Positions 45,306-56,361 of a DNA stretch of 64,000 nucleotides are shown here, piece by piece. Made by a program: the position numbers and the translations under genes. Every line of letters starts with the position of its first letter. The stretch's first letter is position 1. Below the pieces are notes generated by a model. It was not told the origin of the DNA, did no database searches, and was given only the letters and a program-made list of their open reading frames with translations. Source of the stretch: Pseudomonas frederiksbergensis (GTDB taxonomy: Bacteria > Pseudomonadota > Gammaproteobacteria > Pseudomonadales > Pseudomonadaceae); NCBI RefSeq assembly GCF_035751725.1, contig NZ_CP142104.1, forward strand, positions 5,456,001-5,520,000, given 5' to 3'.

Positions 45306-46409
45306 TTAGAGCCTCACACTGGCAAACGTCGATTCATTACGCGCCTGGCTCAGTGCCGACAGCGGCCCGGACAATGGCGACAGCACCAGCGCTTGCGGCA
45401 GCGGCATCATCGCCACCTGTTGCGTGGTGTTGGAGCCGACGCGTTCGTCGCGCGGTGGAATGCCGAAGTATTCGCGGTAGCACTTGGAGAAATGCGGCGT
45501 GGAGACGAAGCCGCACACCGAGGCCACTTCGATGATCGACATCGGCGTCTGCTTGAGCAGTTGCCGCGCACGAATCAGTCGCAGCTTGAGGTAATAGCGC
45601 GACGGCGAGCAGTGCAGGTACTTCTGGAACAACCGCTCCAACTGACGCCGGGACACGGCGACGTACACCGCCAGCTCGTCCAGGTCGATCGGCTCTTCGA
45701 GGTTGGCTTCCATCAGCGCGACGATTTCCTGCAGCTTCGGCTGATTGGTGCCGAGCATGTGCTTGAGCGGCACGCGCTGGTGATCCTGCTCGTTGCGGAT
45801 ACGCTCGTAGACGAACATCTCGGAGATCGCCGCCGACAGCTCCCGACCGTGATCACGGCTGATGAGGTGCAGCATCATGTCCAGCGGCGCGGTGCCGCCG
45901 GAGCTGGTGAACCGGTTGCGGTCGAGGGTGAACAGGCGCGTGCTCATCGACACCCGCGGGAAAGCCTCCTGCATCGCCGCCAGGCATTCCCAATGCACGC
46001 TGCAATCGAAACCGTCCAGCAGGCCGGCGCACGCCAGGGCCCAGCTACCGGTGCAGACCGCGCCAAGGCGACGGGACTGGCGGGCCTGGCTTTGCAGCCA
46101 TGAGACATGTTCGCGGGTCACGGTGCGCTGGATGCCGATACCACCACACACGATGACGGTGTCCAGGGACGGCGCTTTGTGCATCGAGGCGTCCGGAGTG
46201 ATCTGCAAACCGTCACTGGCCCAGACTTGGCCGCCATCGACGGTCAGGGTGGTCCAGCGGTACAGCTCGCGACCGGACAATTGGTTGGCCATGCGTAGCG
46301 GTTCCACCGCGGACGCCAGGGAAATCAGCGTGAAATTGTCCAGCAGCAGAAAGCCGATGGATTGAGGCGCACGGTTCTGGGGTTGGGCCCCGGAGTTGGA
46401 CGTCGTCAT
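45306..46409 (-). CDS. gbdR: Glycine betaine/dimethylglycine-responsive regulator GbdR
   Basis: 367 aa. GlxA-type AraC regulator: amidotransferase-like sensor domain (SIGFLLLDNFTLISLASAVEPLRMANQLSGRELYRWTTL, VCTGSWALACAGLLDGFDCSVHWECLAAMQ) and C-terminal AraC domain (ELAVYVAVSRRQLERLFQKYLHCSPSRYYLKLRLIRARQLLKQT, IIEVASVCGFVSTPHFSKCYREYFG). In P. aeruginosa GbdR senses glycine betaine and dimethylglycine and activates gbcAB, dgcAB, the sox/glyA operon, cbcXWV and others. Its location between the carnitine genes and the serine dehydratase/choline-transport genes matches that species. Confidence 0.93.
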   Translation of the reverse strand: MTTSNSGAQPQNRAPQSIGFLLLDNFTLISLASAVEPLRMANQLSGRELYRWTTLTVDGGQVWASDGLQITPDASMHKAPSLDTVIVCGGIGIQRTVTREHVSWLQSQARQSRRLGAVCTGSWALACAGLLDGFDCSVHWECLAAMQEAFPRVSMSTRLFTLDRNRFTSSGGTAPLDMMLHLISRDHGRELSAAISEMFVYERIRNEQDHQRVPLKHMLGTNQPKLQEIVALMEANLEEPIDLDELAVYVAVSRRQLERLFQKYLHCSPSRYYLKLRLIRARQLLKQTPMSIIEVASVCGFVSTPHFSKCYREYFGIPPRDERVGSNTTQQVAMMPLPQALVLSPLSGPLSALSQARNESTFASVRL

Positions 46410-46874
46410 CGCGGTATCTCCTCACACAAAGCGGGTGATGGCCTCAGGCGGAGGCTCTTGTTATTGCCCATCATTCTCTTGCGTGAGACGGGGCCTTTAT
46501 CGGAATAGAGCAAATGCCATGCCTAAATTTGAATGGGCGTTCAATAACTCCTGAAAACGACATGCCGGCCTGTCTATATGAGGGGCCTGTCGAGGCTGGG
46601 TTCTAATTGCCATCAAGGGCGGCAGGCGCCTGCCAGGGCGGGCTGTGAGCAGATCGGTAGCACTTGTGGTAACTGGGCTGCGCCGTGTGCGCGATGGTTG
46701 TCACCGCAAGCGCGGGGACGAACGGTGGGGCGGCGTACAAAGGCGTGACCGACAAGTCACGTCTTATCTGTTTGCGACGCGCCAAAACGTGGCGAGTTTT
46801 TATAGCAGTGTGCATTTTACGAGCGGTTTTCGATCATTTTCATGGTGAGGGGATTTATCCCCCTCGCCACAAAA
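46410..46874. other. gbdR promoter region; no gene seen
   Basis: 465 bp upstream of gbdR and downstream of the serine dehydratase gene. No supported gene. A degenerate REP palindrome (GGTGAGGGGATTTATCC then CCCTCGCCAC) lies at 46844-46870. A short hairpin (CGCCA AAACG TGGCG followed by AGTTTTT, about 46781-46800) could be a weak plus-strand terminator, though no plus-strand gene precedes it. No operator could be recognised. Confidence 0.5.
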
Positions 46875-48251
46875 TCAGCACTCCACCGCACTGACCGCCA
46901 AGCCGCCCCGTGATGTCTCTTTATATTTGTCGTGCATGTCGGCGCCGGTATCGCGCATGGTGCGGATTACCCGATCCAGGGAAATAAAATGCTGGCCATC
47001 ACCGCGAAGGGCCATCTGCGCAGCGTTGATGGCTTTCACTGCCGCGATGGCATTGCGCTCGATACACGGCACCTGGACCAGGCCGCCCACCGGGTCGCAG
47101 GTCAGGCCGAGGTTGTGCTCCAGGCCGATTTCCGCCGCGTTGCACAGTTGTTCCGGCGTGGCCCCGAGGATTTCCGCCAGCCCCGCCGCCGCCATGGCGC
47201 AAGCCGAGCCGACTTCGCCCTGGCAGCCCACTTCCGCGCCGGAGATCGAAGCGTTCTTCTTGCACAGGATCCCCACCGCTGCGGCGCCGAGGAAGTAATC
47301 CACGACATTGGCGTCGGTCACCGCTTCGCTGAATTTCATGAAGTAGTGCAGCACCGCCGGAATGATCCCCGCCGCACCGTTGGTCGGCGCCGTGACCATG
47401 CGCCCACCGGCGGCGTTCTCCTCGTTGACGGCCAGGGCAAACAGGTTGACCCACTCCATCGCACTCAGGGTCGAGCCGATCACGTTCGGTTTGTTCAGTT
47501 CTTGCAGGCTGCGATGCAACTTCGCCGCACGCCGACGGACATTCAAGCCGCCGGGCAGGATGCCCTCGTGCTTGAGGCCCTGTTCGACGCAGTCCTGCAT
47601 GGCCCGCCAGAGTTTCATCAAGCCGCTGCGAATCTCTTCTTCCGAACGCCAGACCTTCTCGTTGGCCATCATCAATTCAGCCACCCGCAGGTTGTGCGTG
47701 CGACACAGCGTGAGCAGTTCTTCGGCGCTGGAAAAATCATAAGGTAATTCGGTGGCGTCCAGATCCACCACGCCACTGGAGGCTTGGGCCTGGTCGACGA
47801 CAAAACCGCCACCGACGGAATAGTAGGTATCGCGATGCAATTCGCCGCTTTCACCTTCGGCCACCAGCGTCATCGCGTTGGGGTGGAATGGCAGGTTTTC
47901 GTCAATCAGGCGCATGTCGCGGTCCCAGACGAAAGGCACCGGCAGGCGGCCGTCGAGCAAGAGGGTCTGGGTTTCGCGCAGCAACTGGATGCGCGTGCCG
48001 ATCTGCGACGGGTCGATCACGTCGGGCCACTCGCTCATCAAACCCATGATCACGGCGTTGTCGCTGCCGTGACCGATGCCGGTGGCCGACAACGAACCGA
48101 ACAGTTGCACCTCGACCCGACGCACATCGTGCAGCAGCGCCTTGGCCCTCAGCGCTTCGACAAACAGCGCCGCTGCGCGCATGGGTCCCACGGTGTGGGA
48201 ACTGGACGGGCCGATACCAATCTTGAACAGGTCGAACACGCTGATGGCCAT
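46875..48251 (-). CDS. sdaB: L-serine ammonia-lyase (serine dehydratase)
   Basis: 458 aa, single-chain iron-sulfur L-serine dehydratase. The N-terminal domain starts [24 protein letters not shown]. The catalytic domain has the Fe-S cysteines in [22 protein letters not shown] and [19 protein letters not shown], and a C-terminal Cys in VSAVEC whose tail may plug the active site as in characterised homologues. It turns serine into pyruvate and ammonia, the exit of glycine betaine carbon to central metabolism. It is placed beside gbdR as in P. aeruginosa PA5379, divergent from cbcX. Confidence 0.94.
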   Translation of the reverse strand: MAISVFDLFKIGIGPSSSHTVGPMRAAALFVEALRAKALLHDVRRVEVQLFGSLSATGIGHGSDNAVIMGLMSEWPDVIDPSQIGTRIQLLRETQTLLLDGRLPVPFVWDRDMRLIDENLPFHPNAMTLVAEGESGELHRDTYYSVGGGFVVDQAQASSGVVDLDATELPYDFSSAEELLTLCRTHNLRVAELMMANEKVWRSEEEIRSGLMKLWRAMQDCVEQGLKHEGILPGGLNVRRRAAKLHRSLQELNKPNVIGSTLSAMEWVNLFALAVNEENAAGGRMVTAPTNGAAGIIPAVLHYFMKFSEAVTDANVVDYFLGAAAVGILCKKNASISGAEVGCQGEVGSACAMAAAGLAEILGATPEQLCNAAEIGLEHNLGLTCDPVGGLVQVPCIERNAIAAVKAINAAQMALRGDGQHFISLDRVIRTMRDTGADMHDKYKETSRGGLAVSAVEC

Positions 48252-48684
48252 TGCCTTGACTCTCCAGAACGGTCACTTCCGGGCGCAGGAGCGCCCGGTG
48301 GCGCAGCTGCTACGCTCAACGCCGGGATGGCCGCATCATCGGGCTTTTGCCTTCGGTTTCAACGTCTGACACCGACGCAATCATGCCCAGCAACGCCGCG
48401 TTCCTTTCGCCCAGGTTTTACGACGTTTTTTGCGTCTCAGAAGCCAGTCGAGGGCTGAAAAAATCTGTAAACGACGTCACCAACACTGGATGCGACCCTC
48501 CCTGTACTGGATACGACGCGCCCTGTAGGCGTCAGATTTGCACTGGTACATGATCGGTTACGGCTCGTTTGCAAGGCCGCGTGCCACGAAGAGTGCCCAC
48601 GCGCCACCAACCGCAACTCAAGAAAAGCAAAAAAGCGCGGTTGTCCCGACCGGACACTGCCGATAAAACACCAGGAGTCCACCC
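48252..48684. promoter_or_regulatory. Divergent sdaB/cbcX promoter region
   Basis: 433 bp between divergent genes that are both GbdR-controlled in P. aeruginosa. No gene is supported; a few short frames have no ribosome-binding sites. GGAG lies 10-13 bp before the cbcX ATG. I could not identify a GbdR operator by eye. Confidence 0.55.
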
Positions 48685-49632
48685 ATGAAAGGTTCCACGC
48701 CGTTGTTGTTGGCCGCCATGCTGAGTCTTCCAATGCTGGCCAACGCTGCAGAACCCGCACAATGCAGTACCGTCAACTTCTCCGATGTCGGCTGGACCGA
48801 CATCACCGTGACCACCGCGACCACCAGCGTCGTACTCGACGCCCTCGGCTACAAGACCAAGACCACGATGATTTCCGTGCCGGTGACCTACAAGTCCCTG
48901 GCTGATGGCAAGAACATGGACGTGTTCCTCGGCAACTGGATGCCGACCATGGAAAACGACATCAAGGCCTATCGCGAAGCCGGCACCGTGGAAACCGTGC
49001 GCGCCAACCTCGAAAACGCCAAGTACACCCTGGCGGTTCCCGAAGAGCTCTACAACAAAGGCCTCAAGGATTTTGCCGACATCGCCAAGTTCAAGAAGGA
49101 ACTGGACGGCAAGATCTACGGCATCGAGCCGGGCAACGACGGCAACCGCTTGATCCAGAGCATGATCGACAAGAATGCCTTCGGCCTCAAGGACGCTGGC
49201 TTCAAGGTCGTCGAGTCGAGCGAAGCCGGCATGCTGTCGCAAGTCGATCGCGCCCAGCGTCGCAATACCGCCGTGGTGTTCCTGGGCTGGGAGCCGCATC
49301 CGATGAACACCCGCTTCAAGATGAAATACCTCACCGGTGGCGATGAGTTCTTCGGCCCGAACTTCGGCCAGGCGACCATCTACACCAACACCCGCAAAGG
49401 CTACGCCCAGGAATGCAGCAACGTCGGCCAGCTGTTGAAAAACCTGGTCTTCACCCTGGACATGGAAAGTACGCTGATGGGCAACGTGCTGGACGACAAG
49501 ATGAAGCCAGAGGCGGCCGCCAAGGCCTGGCTGAAGAAAAACCCACAGGTGCTCGATACCTGGCTGGCCGGTGTTACCACCATTGACGGTAAACCTGGCC
49601 TGGAGGCCGTGAAAGCCAAGCTCGCGCAGTAA
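48685..49632 (+). CDS. cbcX: Choline ABC transporter substrate-binding protein
   Basis: 315 aa with a signal peptide (MKGSTPLLLAAMLSLPMLANAAEP). OpuAC-type domain: NFSDVGWTDITVTTATTSVVLDALGYKTKT, DVFLGNWMPTMENDIKAY, YGIEPGNDGNRLIQSMIDKNAFGL and VFLGWEPHPMNTRFKMKYL. The tryptophans (W in SDVGWTD, GNWMP, GWEPHP) are placed to form the aromatic box for a quaternary ammonium group. It leads cbcX-cbcW-cbcV. CaiX elsewhere in the window is an alternative binding protein for the same permease, as shown in P. aeruginosa. Confidence 0.92.
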   Translation: MKGSTPLLLAAMLSLPMLANAAEPAQCSTVNFSDVGWTDITVTTATTSVVLDALGYKTKTTMISVPVTYKSLADGKNMDVFLGNWMPTMENDIKAYREAGTVETVRANLENAKYTLAVPEELYNKGLKDFADIAKFKKELDGKIYGIEPGNDGNRLIQSMIDKNAFGLKDAGFKVVESSEAGMLSQVDRAQRRNTAVVFLGWEPHPMNTRFKMKYLTGGDEFFGPNFGQATIYTNTRKGYAQECSNVGQLLKNLVFTLDMESTLMGNVLDDKMKPEAAAKAWLKKNPQVLDTWLAGVTTIDGKPGLEAVKAKLAQ

Positions 49633-49698
49633 AAAGCTTATGCCGGGCGGGTTCGCTCGCCCGGGCTGTTTATTCCTTGCATGCGGACGTTCACTACC

Positions 49699-50544
49699 AT
49701 GCTTATTGATCAGAAAATACCCTTGGGCCAGTACATCGCGGGCTTTGTCGAATGGTTGACGCAAAACGGCGCCAACACCTTCGACGCAATCGCGATGTTC
49801 CTGGAAACGATGATTCACGGCGTGACGTTTGCGCTGACCTGGTTCAATCCACTGGTGCTTATCGGCCTCATCGCGCTACTGGCGCATTTCATCCAGCGCA
49901 AATGGGGCCTGACCGTTTTCGTCATCGCGTCCTTCTTGTTGATCCTCAATCTGGGTTACTGGCAAGAGACCATGGAAACCCTCGCCCAGGTGCTGTTCGC
50001 GACCCTGGTCTGCGTCTTGATCGGCGTGCCGCTGGGCATTGTTGCCGCGCACAAGCCGATGTTCTACACGATGATGCGTCCGGTACTCGATCTGATGCAG
50101 ACGGTACCGACCTTCGTCTACCTCATTCCTACCCTGACCCTTTTCGGTCTGGGTGTGGTCCCGGGCCTGATCTCCACGGTGGTGTTCGCAATTGCCGCGC
50201 CCATCCGCCTGACCTACCTGGGCATCCGCGACGTTCCGGACGAACTGATGGACGCCGGCAAAGCCTTCGGCTGTTCCCGTCGCCAGCTCCTGTCGCGCAT
50301 CGAATTGCCGCACGCCATGCCAAGCATCGCCGCAGGCATCACCCAATGCATCATGTTGTCGTTGTCGATGGTGGTGATCGCGGCGCTGGTCGGTGCCGAC
50401 GGGCTGGGTAAACCCGTGGTCAACGCACTGAACACCGCTGATATCGCCCTGGGCTTCGAAGCCGGCCTGGCGATCGTATTGCTGGCGATCATGCTCGACC
50501 GAATCTGCAAACAACCCGACGCCAAAGTAGGGGGTGACGCATGA
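49699..50544 (+). CDS. cbcW: Choline ABC transporter permease
   Basis: 281 aa. Proline/glycine-betaine-type permease with about six membrane helices (LVLIGLIALLAHFI, WGLTVFVIASFLLILNLGYW and others) and the inner-membrane EAA-like loop DVPDELMDAGKAFGCSRRQLLSRIELPHAMPSIAAG. The ATG at 49699 (MLIDQKIPLGQY) is chosen over one six codons upstream because it gives the usual N-terminus; neither start has a strong ribosome-binding site. It overlaps cbcV by 4 bp, so translation is coupled. Confidence 0.92.
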   Translation: MLIDQKIPLGQYIAGFVEWLTQNGANTFDAIAMFLETMIHGVTFALTWFNPLVLIGLIALLAHFIQRKWGLTVFVIASFLLILNLGYWQETMETLAQVLFATLVCVLIGVPLGIVAAHKPMFYTMMRPVLDLMQTVPTFVYLIPTLTLFGLGVVPGLISTVVFAIAAPIRLTYLGIRDVPDELMDAGKAFGCSRRQLLSRIELPHAMPSIAAGITQCIMLSLSMVVIAALVGADGLGKPVVNALNTADIALGFEAGLAIVLLAIMLDRICKQPDAKVGGDA

Positions 50545-51719
50545 GCATAATTCGCTTTGAAGACGTTGACGTGATCTTCGCCCGGGACCCTCGCGAGGCC
50601 CTGAAGCTGCTTGACAAGGGCATGACCCGCAACGAAATCCTGAAGAAGACCGGGCAGATCGTCGGCGTGGAAAAGGCCAGCCTCGACATCGAAAAAGGCG
50701 AGATCTGTGTGCTGATGGGCCTGTCCGGCTCCGGCAAATCCAGCCTGCTGCGCTGCATCAACGGCTTGAACACGGTGAGTCGCGGCAAACTGTTCGTCGA
50801 GCACGAAGGCCGGCAGATCGACATCGCCTCCTGCACCCCCGCCGAACTGAAGATGATGCGCACCAAGCGCATCGCCATGGTGTTCCAGAAGTTCGCCCTG
50901 ATGCCTTGGCTGACGGTGCGCGAGAACATCAGCTTCGGCCTGGAAATGCAGGGCCGGCCGGAGAAGGAACGCAAGAAGCTGGTGGATGAGAAACTTGAGC
51001 TTGTGGGCCTGACCCAGTGGCGCAACAAGAAACCCGACGAGCTGTCCGGCGGTATGCAACAACGCGTCGGCCTGGCCCGCGCCCTGGCGATGGACGCCGA
51101 CATCCTGCTGATGGACGAACCGTTCTCGGCCCTCGATCCGTTGATCCGCCAAGGCCTGCAGGACGAACTGCTGGAGCTGCAGCGCAAGCTGAGCAAGACC
51201 ATCGTGTTCGTCAGCCACGACCTGGACGAGGCCCTGAAACTGGGCAGCCGCATCGCCATCATGAAAGACGGGCGCATCATCCAGTACAGCAAGCCGGAAC
51301 AAATCGTACTGAACCCGGCGGACGACTATGTGCGCACCTTCGTCGCCCATACCAACCCGCTCAACGTGCTCTGCGGTCGCAGCCTGATGCGCACCCTGGA
51401 CAACTGCAAGCGCATCAACGGTTCGGTGTGCCTGGACCCGGGCGGTGACTCCTGGCTCGACCTGGCCGAAGGCAACACCATCAAGGGCGCCCGGCAGAAC
51501 GGCGCCGCGCTGGACCTGCAAAACTGGGCGCCGGGGCAATCCGTCGAAGGCCTGGGCCGTTTCCCGACCCTGGTCGACTCCAGCATCGGCATGCGCGACG
51601 CCTTGCAGATCCGCTACCAGACCGGCAACAAACTGGTGCTCCACGATAACCAGAAAGTGGTCGGGATCCTGGGTGACAGCGAGCTGTATCACGCGTTGCT
51701 CGGCAAGAACCTGGGCTGA
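50541..51719 (+). CDS. cbcV: Choline ABC transporter ATP-binding protein
   Basis: 392 aa. ATPase of the ProV/OpuAA type: Walker A GLSGSGKS (residues 60-67), Q-loop KFALMPWLTV, signature LSGGMQQRVGLARA (about 168), Walker B ILLMDEPFSALDP. The C-terminal ~110 residues after the nucleotide-binding domain (VRTFVAHTNPLNVLCG onward) form a regulatory tail with a CBS-like end (HDNQKVVGILGDSELYHALL). It begins 4 bp inside cbcW and is followed by a terminator. Confidence 0.93.
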   Translation: MSIIRFEDVDVIFARDPREALKLLDKGMTRNEILKKTGQIVGVEKASLDIEKGEICVLMGLSGSGKSSLLRCINGLNTVSRGKLFVEHEGRQIDIASCTPAELKMMRTKRIAMVFQKFALMPWLTVRENISFGLEMQGRPEKERKKLVDEKLELVGLTQWRNKKPDELSGGMQQRVGLARALAMDADILLMDEPFSALDPLIRQGLQDELLELQRKLSKTIVFVSHDLDEALKLGSRIAIMKDGRIIQYSKPEQIVLNPADDYVRTFVAHTNPLNVLCGRSLMRTLDNCKRINGSVCLDPGGDSWLDLAEGNTIKGARQNGAALDLQNWAPGQSVEGLGRFPTLVDSSIGMRDALQIRYQTGNKLVLHDNQKVVGILGDSELYHALLGKNLG

Positions 51720-51734
51720 GCCCTCGCAAACAAG

Positions 51735-51763
51735 AACGCCGCGAGATGATCGCGGCGTTTTTG
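51735..51763 (+). terminator. Terminator after cbcV
   Basis: Stem AACGCCGCG / CGCGGCGTT (51735-51743 and 51751-51759) with a 7-base loop, followed by TTTTG. It starts 16 bp after the cbcV stop and closes the cbcXWV transcript. Confidence 0.9.
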
Positions 51764-51903
51764 TTTGGGGTGCCAACTGCTGACAAGCCTTCCAGCCATC
51801 AGGCGCATTTGGCCTACATGCCAACCGACGAGTGTTATAAAGACATCCCCAAAAGTCCTCGCCCCGGCAAATAGCGACGACTTGTCATAGAACTTATTTT
51901 TTG

Positions 51904-51923
51904 TTGATTGAACGTTCAATCAA
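51904..51923. promoter_or_regulatory. betO: BetI operator-like palindrome
   Basis: Perfect 20-bp palindrome TTGATTGAACGTTCAATCAA, 70 bp upstream of betI. It has the form of a TetR-family operator and fits the ATTGAACGTTCAAT sequence of known BetI sites. It is expected to control betIBA with choline as inducer. Confidence 0.9.
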
Positions 51924-51993
51924 AACAAAATAGACTGGCTTTCGTTCCGGCAGACGACATTCGTGCGCCGGATGGCCTAAGGAGATGTGCTAG

Positions 51994-52614
51994 ATGCCCA
52001 AGGTCGGTATGCAACCCATCCGCCGCCAGCAATTGATCGAAGCCACTTTGCAGGCCGTCGATCAGGTCGGAATGGGGGACGCCAGCATTGCGCTGATCGC
52101 CCGTTTGGCCGGAGTTTCGAACGGCATCATCAGTCACTACTTTCAGGACAAGAACGGCCTGATCGCGGCTACGGCCCAGTACCTGATGACTGTCCTGAGC
52201 GAGAACGTCACCGCGCGTCGTCAAGCGCTGACGGACTCGAGCCCGCGAGCTCACCTGAAGGTGATCATCGAAGGCAACTTCGACGCCAGCCAGGTCAACG
52301 GCCCGGCAATGAAAACCTGGCTGGCCTTCTGGGCCACCAGCATGCACCACCCGTCTTTGCACAGGTTGCAGCGGATCAACGATCACCGTCTGTATTCCAA
52401 CCTGTGTTGCCAGTTCCGCCGCGTGTTGCCTGTCGACCAGGCGCGCAGTGCGGCTCGGGGCCTGGCCGCCCTGATTGACGGGTTGTGGCTGCGCGGCGCG
52501 CTGTCGGGAGACGCGTTCGATACCGCCCAGGCACACCAGATCGCTTACGAATACATGGATTTCCAATTGGCCAAGGCAGGGGCGCCAGAGCACACAGAAC
52601 CGCTCGACGCCTGA
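51994..52614 (+). CDS. betI: TetR-family choline-sensing repressor BetI
   Basis: 206 aa. N-terminal TetR helix-turn-helix: [53 protein letters not shown]. The C-terminal part has the BetI pattern [37 protein letters not shown] and [14 protein letters not shown]. It represses betIBA and releases on binding choline. It is the first gene of betI-betB-betA and has a matching palindrome in its promoter. Confidence 0.95.
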   Translation: MPKVGMQPIRRQQLIEATLQAVDQVGMGDASIALIARLAGVSNGIISHYFQDKNGLIAATAQYLMTVLSENVTARRQALTDSSPRAHLKVIIEGNFDASQVNGPAMKTWLAFWATSMHHPSLHRLQRINDHRLYSNLCCQFRRVLPVDQARSAARGLAALIDGLWLRGALSGDAFDTAQAHQIAYEYMDFQLAKAGAPEHTEPLDA

Positions 52615-52693
52615 ACCGCCACCGCAGCGCGTAGTCAGCTATAAACGACACGCTCGGTGGTCAGCCAACCACTTATGCACTTGCGAGGACTTT

Positions 52694-54166
<1,473 letters not shown>

Positions 54167-54196
54167 TCTGACACCGAACCTGGGGCTGGGGCTTTT

Positions 54197-54326
54197 GTGG
54201 CGAGGGAGCTTGCTCCCGCTGTGCTGCGAAGCGGCCCCAACTTCAAGTCCCAGACCATTCAGACAGAACACGGTCGCCCTGTTTGCGACTGCTACGCAGC
54301 CGGCCGGGGATAAATCCCCTCGCCAC
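54197..54326. repeat. REP pair between betB and betA
   Basis: Left arm GTGGCGAGGGAGCTTGCTCC, right arm GGGGATAAATCCCCTCGCCAC type, 130 bp overall. It sits inside the bet operon in a 213-bp gap. Confidence 0.8.
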
Positions 54327-54379
54327 AGGTAGCACAGGCGACCGCGACCTGAACCCAATTCCCGAAGAGGGTGCATTTC

Positions 54380-56083
54380 ATGTCCCAAGAATTCGATTAC
54401 ATCATCATCGGTGCCGGCTCGGCCGGTAACACTCTGGCCAGCCGCCTGACCGAAGACGAAGGCGTCACCGTCCTGCTGCTCGAAGCCGGCGGCCCGGATT
54501 ATCGCCTGGACTTCCGCACCCAGATGCCCGCTGCCCTGGCATTCCCTCTCCAAGGCCGTCGCTACAACTGGGCCTACGAGACCGACCCCGAGCCGCACAT
54601 GAACGGCCGCCGCATGGAATGCGGTCGTGGCAAGGGCCTGGGCGGTTCTTCGCTGATCAACGGCATGTGCTACATCCGCGGCAACGCCCTGGATTACGAC
54701 AACTGGGCCAAGCTGCCGGGCCTGGAAGACTGGACCTACCTCGATTGCCTGCCGTATTTCCGCAAGGCCGAAACCCGCGACATCGGCCCGAATGACTACC
54801 ACGGCGGCGACGGCCCGGTCAGCGTGACCACGCCCAAGGCCGGCAACAACCCGCTGTTCCACGCCATGGTCGAAGCCGGCGTGCAGGCCGGTTACCCGCG
54901 CACCGAAGACCTCAACGGCTACCAGCAGGAAGGTTTCGGCCCGATGGACCGTACCGTCACGCCCAACGGCCGTCGCGCCAGTACCGCACGCGGCTACCTG
55001 GACGTCGCCAAGAAGCGCTCGACACTGACCATCGTCACCCACGCCCTGACCGACAAGATCCTGTTCGAAGGCAAGCGCGCGGTCGGCGTGCGTTACCTGG
55101 TGGGCGCCGCTGAAGAGCGCGTCGAGGCCCGGGCGCGCAAGGAAGTGCTGCTGTGCTCCGGCGCCATCGCCTCGCCGCAGATCCTGCAACGCTCCGGCGT
55201 CGGCCCGGCCAAGCTGCTGGAACGCCTCGACATCCCCGTCGTCCACGACCTGCCGGGCGTCGGTGAAAACCTCCAGGATCACCTGGAGCTGTACCTGCAA
55301 TACGCCTGCACCCAACCGGTCTCGCTGTACCCGTCGCTGCTCTGGTACAACCAGCCGGCCATCGGTGCCGAGTGGCTGTTCAACGGCACCGGCATCGGCG
55401 CCAGCAACCAGTTCGAAGCCGGCGGTTTCATCCGCACACGCCCGGATTTCGAATGGCCGAACATCCAGTACCACTTCTTGCCGGTGGCGATTAACTACAA
55501 CGGCAGCAACGGTGTGAAGGAACACGGTTTCCAGGCGCACATGGGCTCCATGCGCTCGCCGAGCCGTGGTCGGATCCAGGCCAAGTCCAAGGACCCGCGC
55601 CAGCACCCGAGCATCCTGTTCAACTACATGGCGACCGAGCAGGACTGGCAGGAATTTCGCGACGGCATCCGCCTGACCCGCGAGATCATGCAGCAGCCGG
55701 CGCTCGATCCGTTCCGCGGCAGGGAAATCAGCCCGGGGATCGAGGTGCAGACGGACGAGCAACTGGACCAGTTCATCCGCGAGCACGCCGAAACCGCGTT
55801 CCACCCATCCTGCTCGTGCAAGATGGGCACCGACGACATGGCCGTGGTGGACGGCGAAGGCCGCGTGCATGGCATGGAAGGCTTGCGCGTGGTCGACGCC
55901 TCGATCATGCCGATCATCACCACCGGCAACCTCAACGCGCCGACGATCATGATGGCCGAGAAAATCGCCGACAGGATCCGCGGCCGCAAGCCGTTGCCTC
56001 GCAGCACCGCGCCTTACTACGTAGCCGGCGATGCACCGGTGCGTGGCAAGCCGTTGCGTGAAGTGACCACGGCAGTGCAGTAA
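54380..56083 (+). CDS. betA: Choline dehydrogenase
   Basis: 567 aa, GMC flavoenzyme: FAD motif [21 protein letters not shown] at the N-terminus, GMC signature [20 protein letters not shown], and catalytic H475 in [12 protein letters not shown]. It oxidises choline to betaine aldehyde, membrane-associated and electron-acceptor-linked. GAGG lies before the ATG at 54380; an in-frame GTG three codons upstream is less likely. It completes betIBA. Confidence 0.95.
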   Translation: MSQEFDYIIIGAGSAGNTLASRLTEDEGVTVLLLEAGGPDYRLDFRTQMPAALAFPLQGRRYNWAYETDPEPHMNGRRMECGRGKGLGGSSLINGMCYIRGNALDYDNWAKLPGLEDWTYLDCLPYFRKAETRDIGPNDYHGGDGPVSVTTPKAGNNPLFHAMVEAGVQAGYPRTEDLNGYQQEGFGPMDRTVTPNGRRASTARGYLDVAKKRSTLTIVTHALTDKILFEGKRAVGVRYLVGAAEERVEARARKEVLLCSGAIASPQILQRSGVGPAKLLERLDIPVVHDLPGVGENLQDHLELYLQYACTQPVSLYPSLLWYNQPAIGAEWLFNGTGIGASNQFEAGGFIRTRPDFEWPNIQYHFLPVAINYNGSNGVKEHGFQAHMGSMRSPSRGRIQAKSKDPRQHPSILFNYMATEQDWQEFRDGIRLTREIMQQPALDPFRGREISPGIEVQTDEQLDQFIREHAETAFHPSCSCKMGTDDMAVVDGEGRVHGMEGLRVVDASIMPIITTGNLNAPTIMMAEKIADRIRGRKPLPRSTAPYYVAGDAPVRGKPLREVTTAVQ

Positions 56084-56361
56084 CCACTCAAGACCGAGGC
56101 GCGGTCTTCGTCGGATCGCCGCCCGGAGCAGGCTCGCTTCCACAGGGGTTCTGAGGTGGACACAGGTTTTGTGACCACCGACGATCCCAACGTGGGAGCG
56201 ACCCTGCTCGCGAAGGGGCCAGCCCATCCAGCATGGTCTCTGACTGCCGCATCGCAAAACTCCCATCTGCCTTGATCCCTCCCCCGCCCCAGGCCTACTC
56301 TAGAGCCACCGCGTCACTGCGCCGCACCTCGCTGCATCGCCACTCCAGACAAGGAGGTTCC

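Noticed and set aside
49681..49698. Earlier ATG for cbcW
   Set aside because: It adds MRTFTT with no ribosome-binding site; the ATG at 49699 gives the usual N-terminus of this permease.
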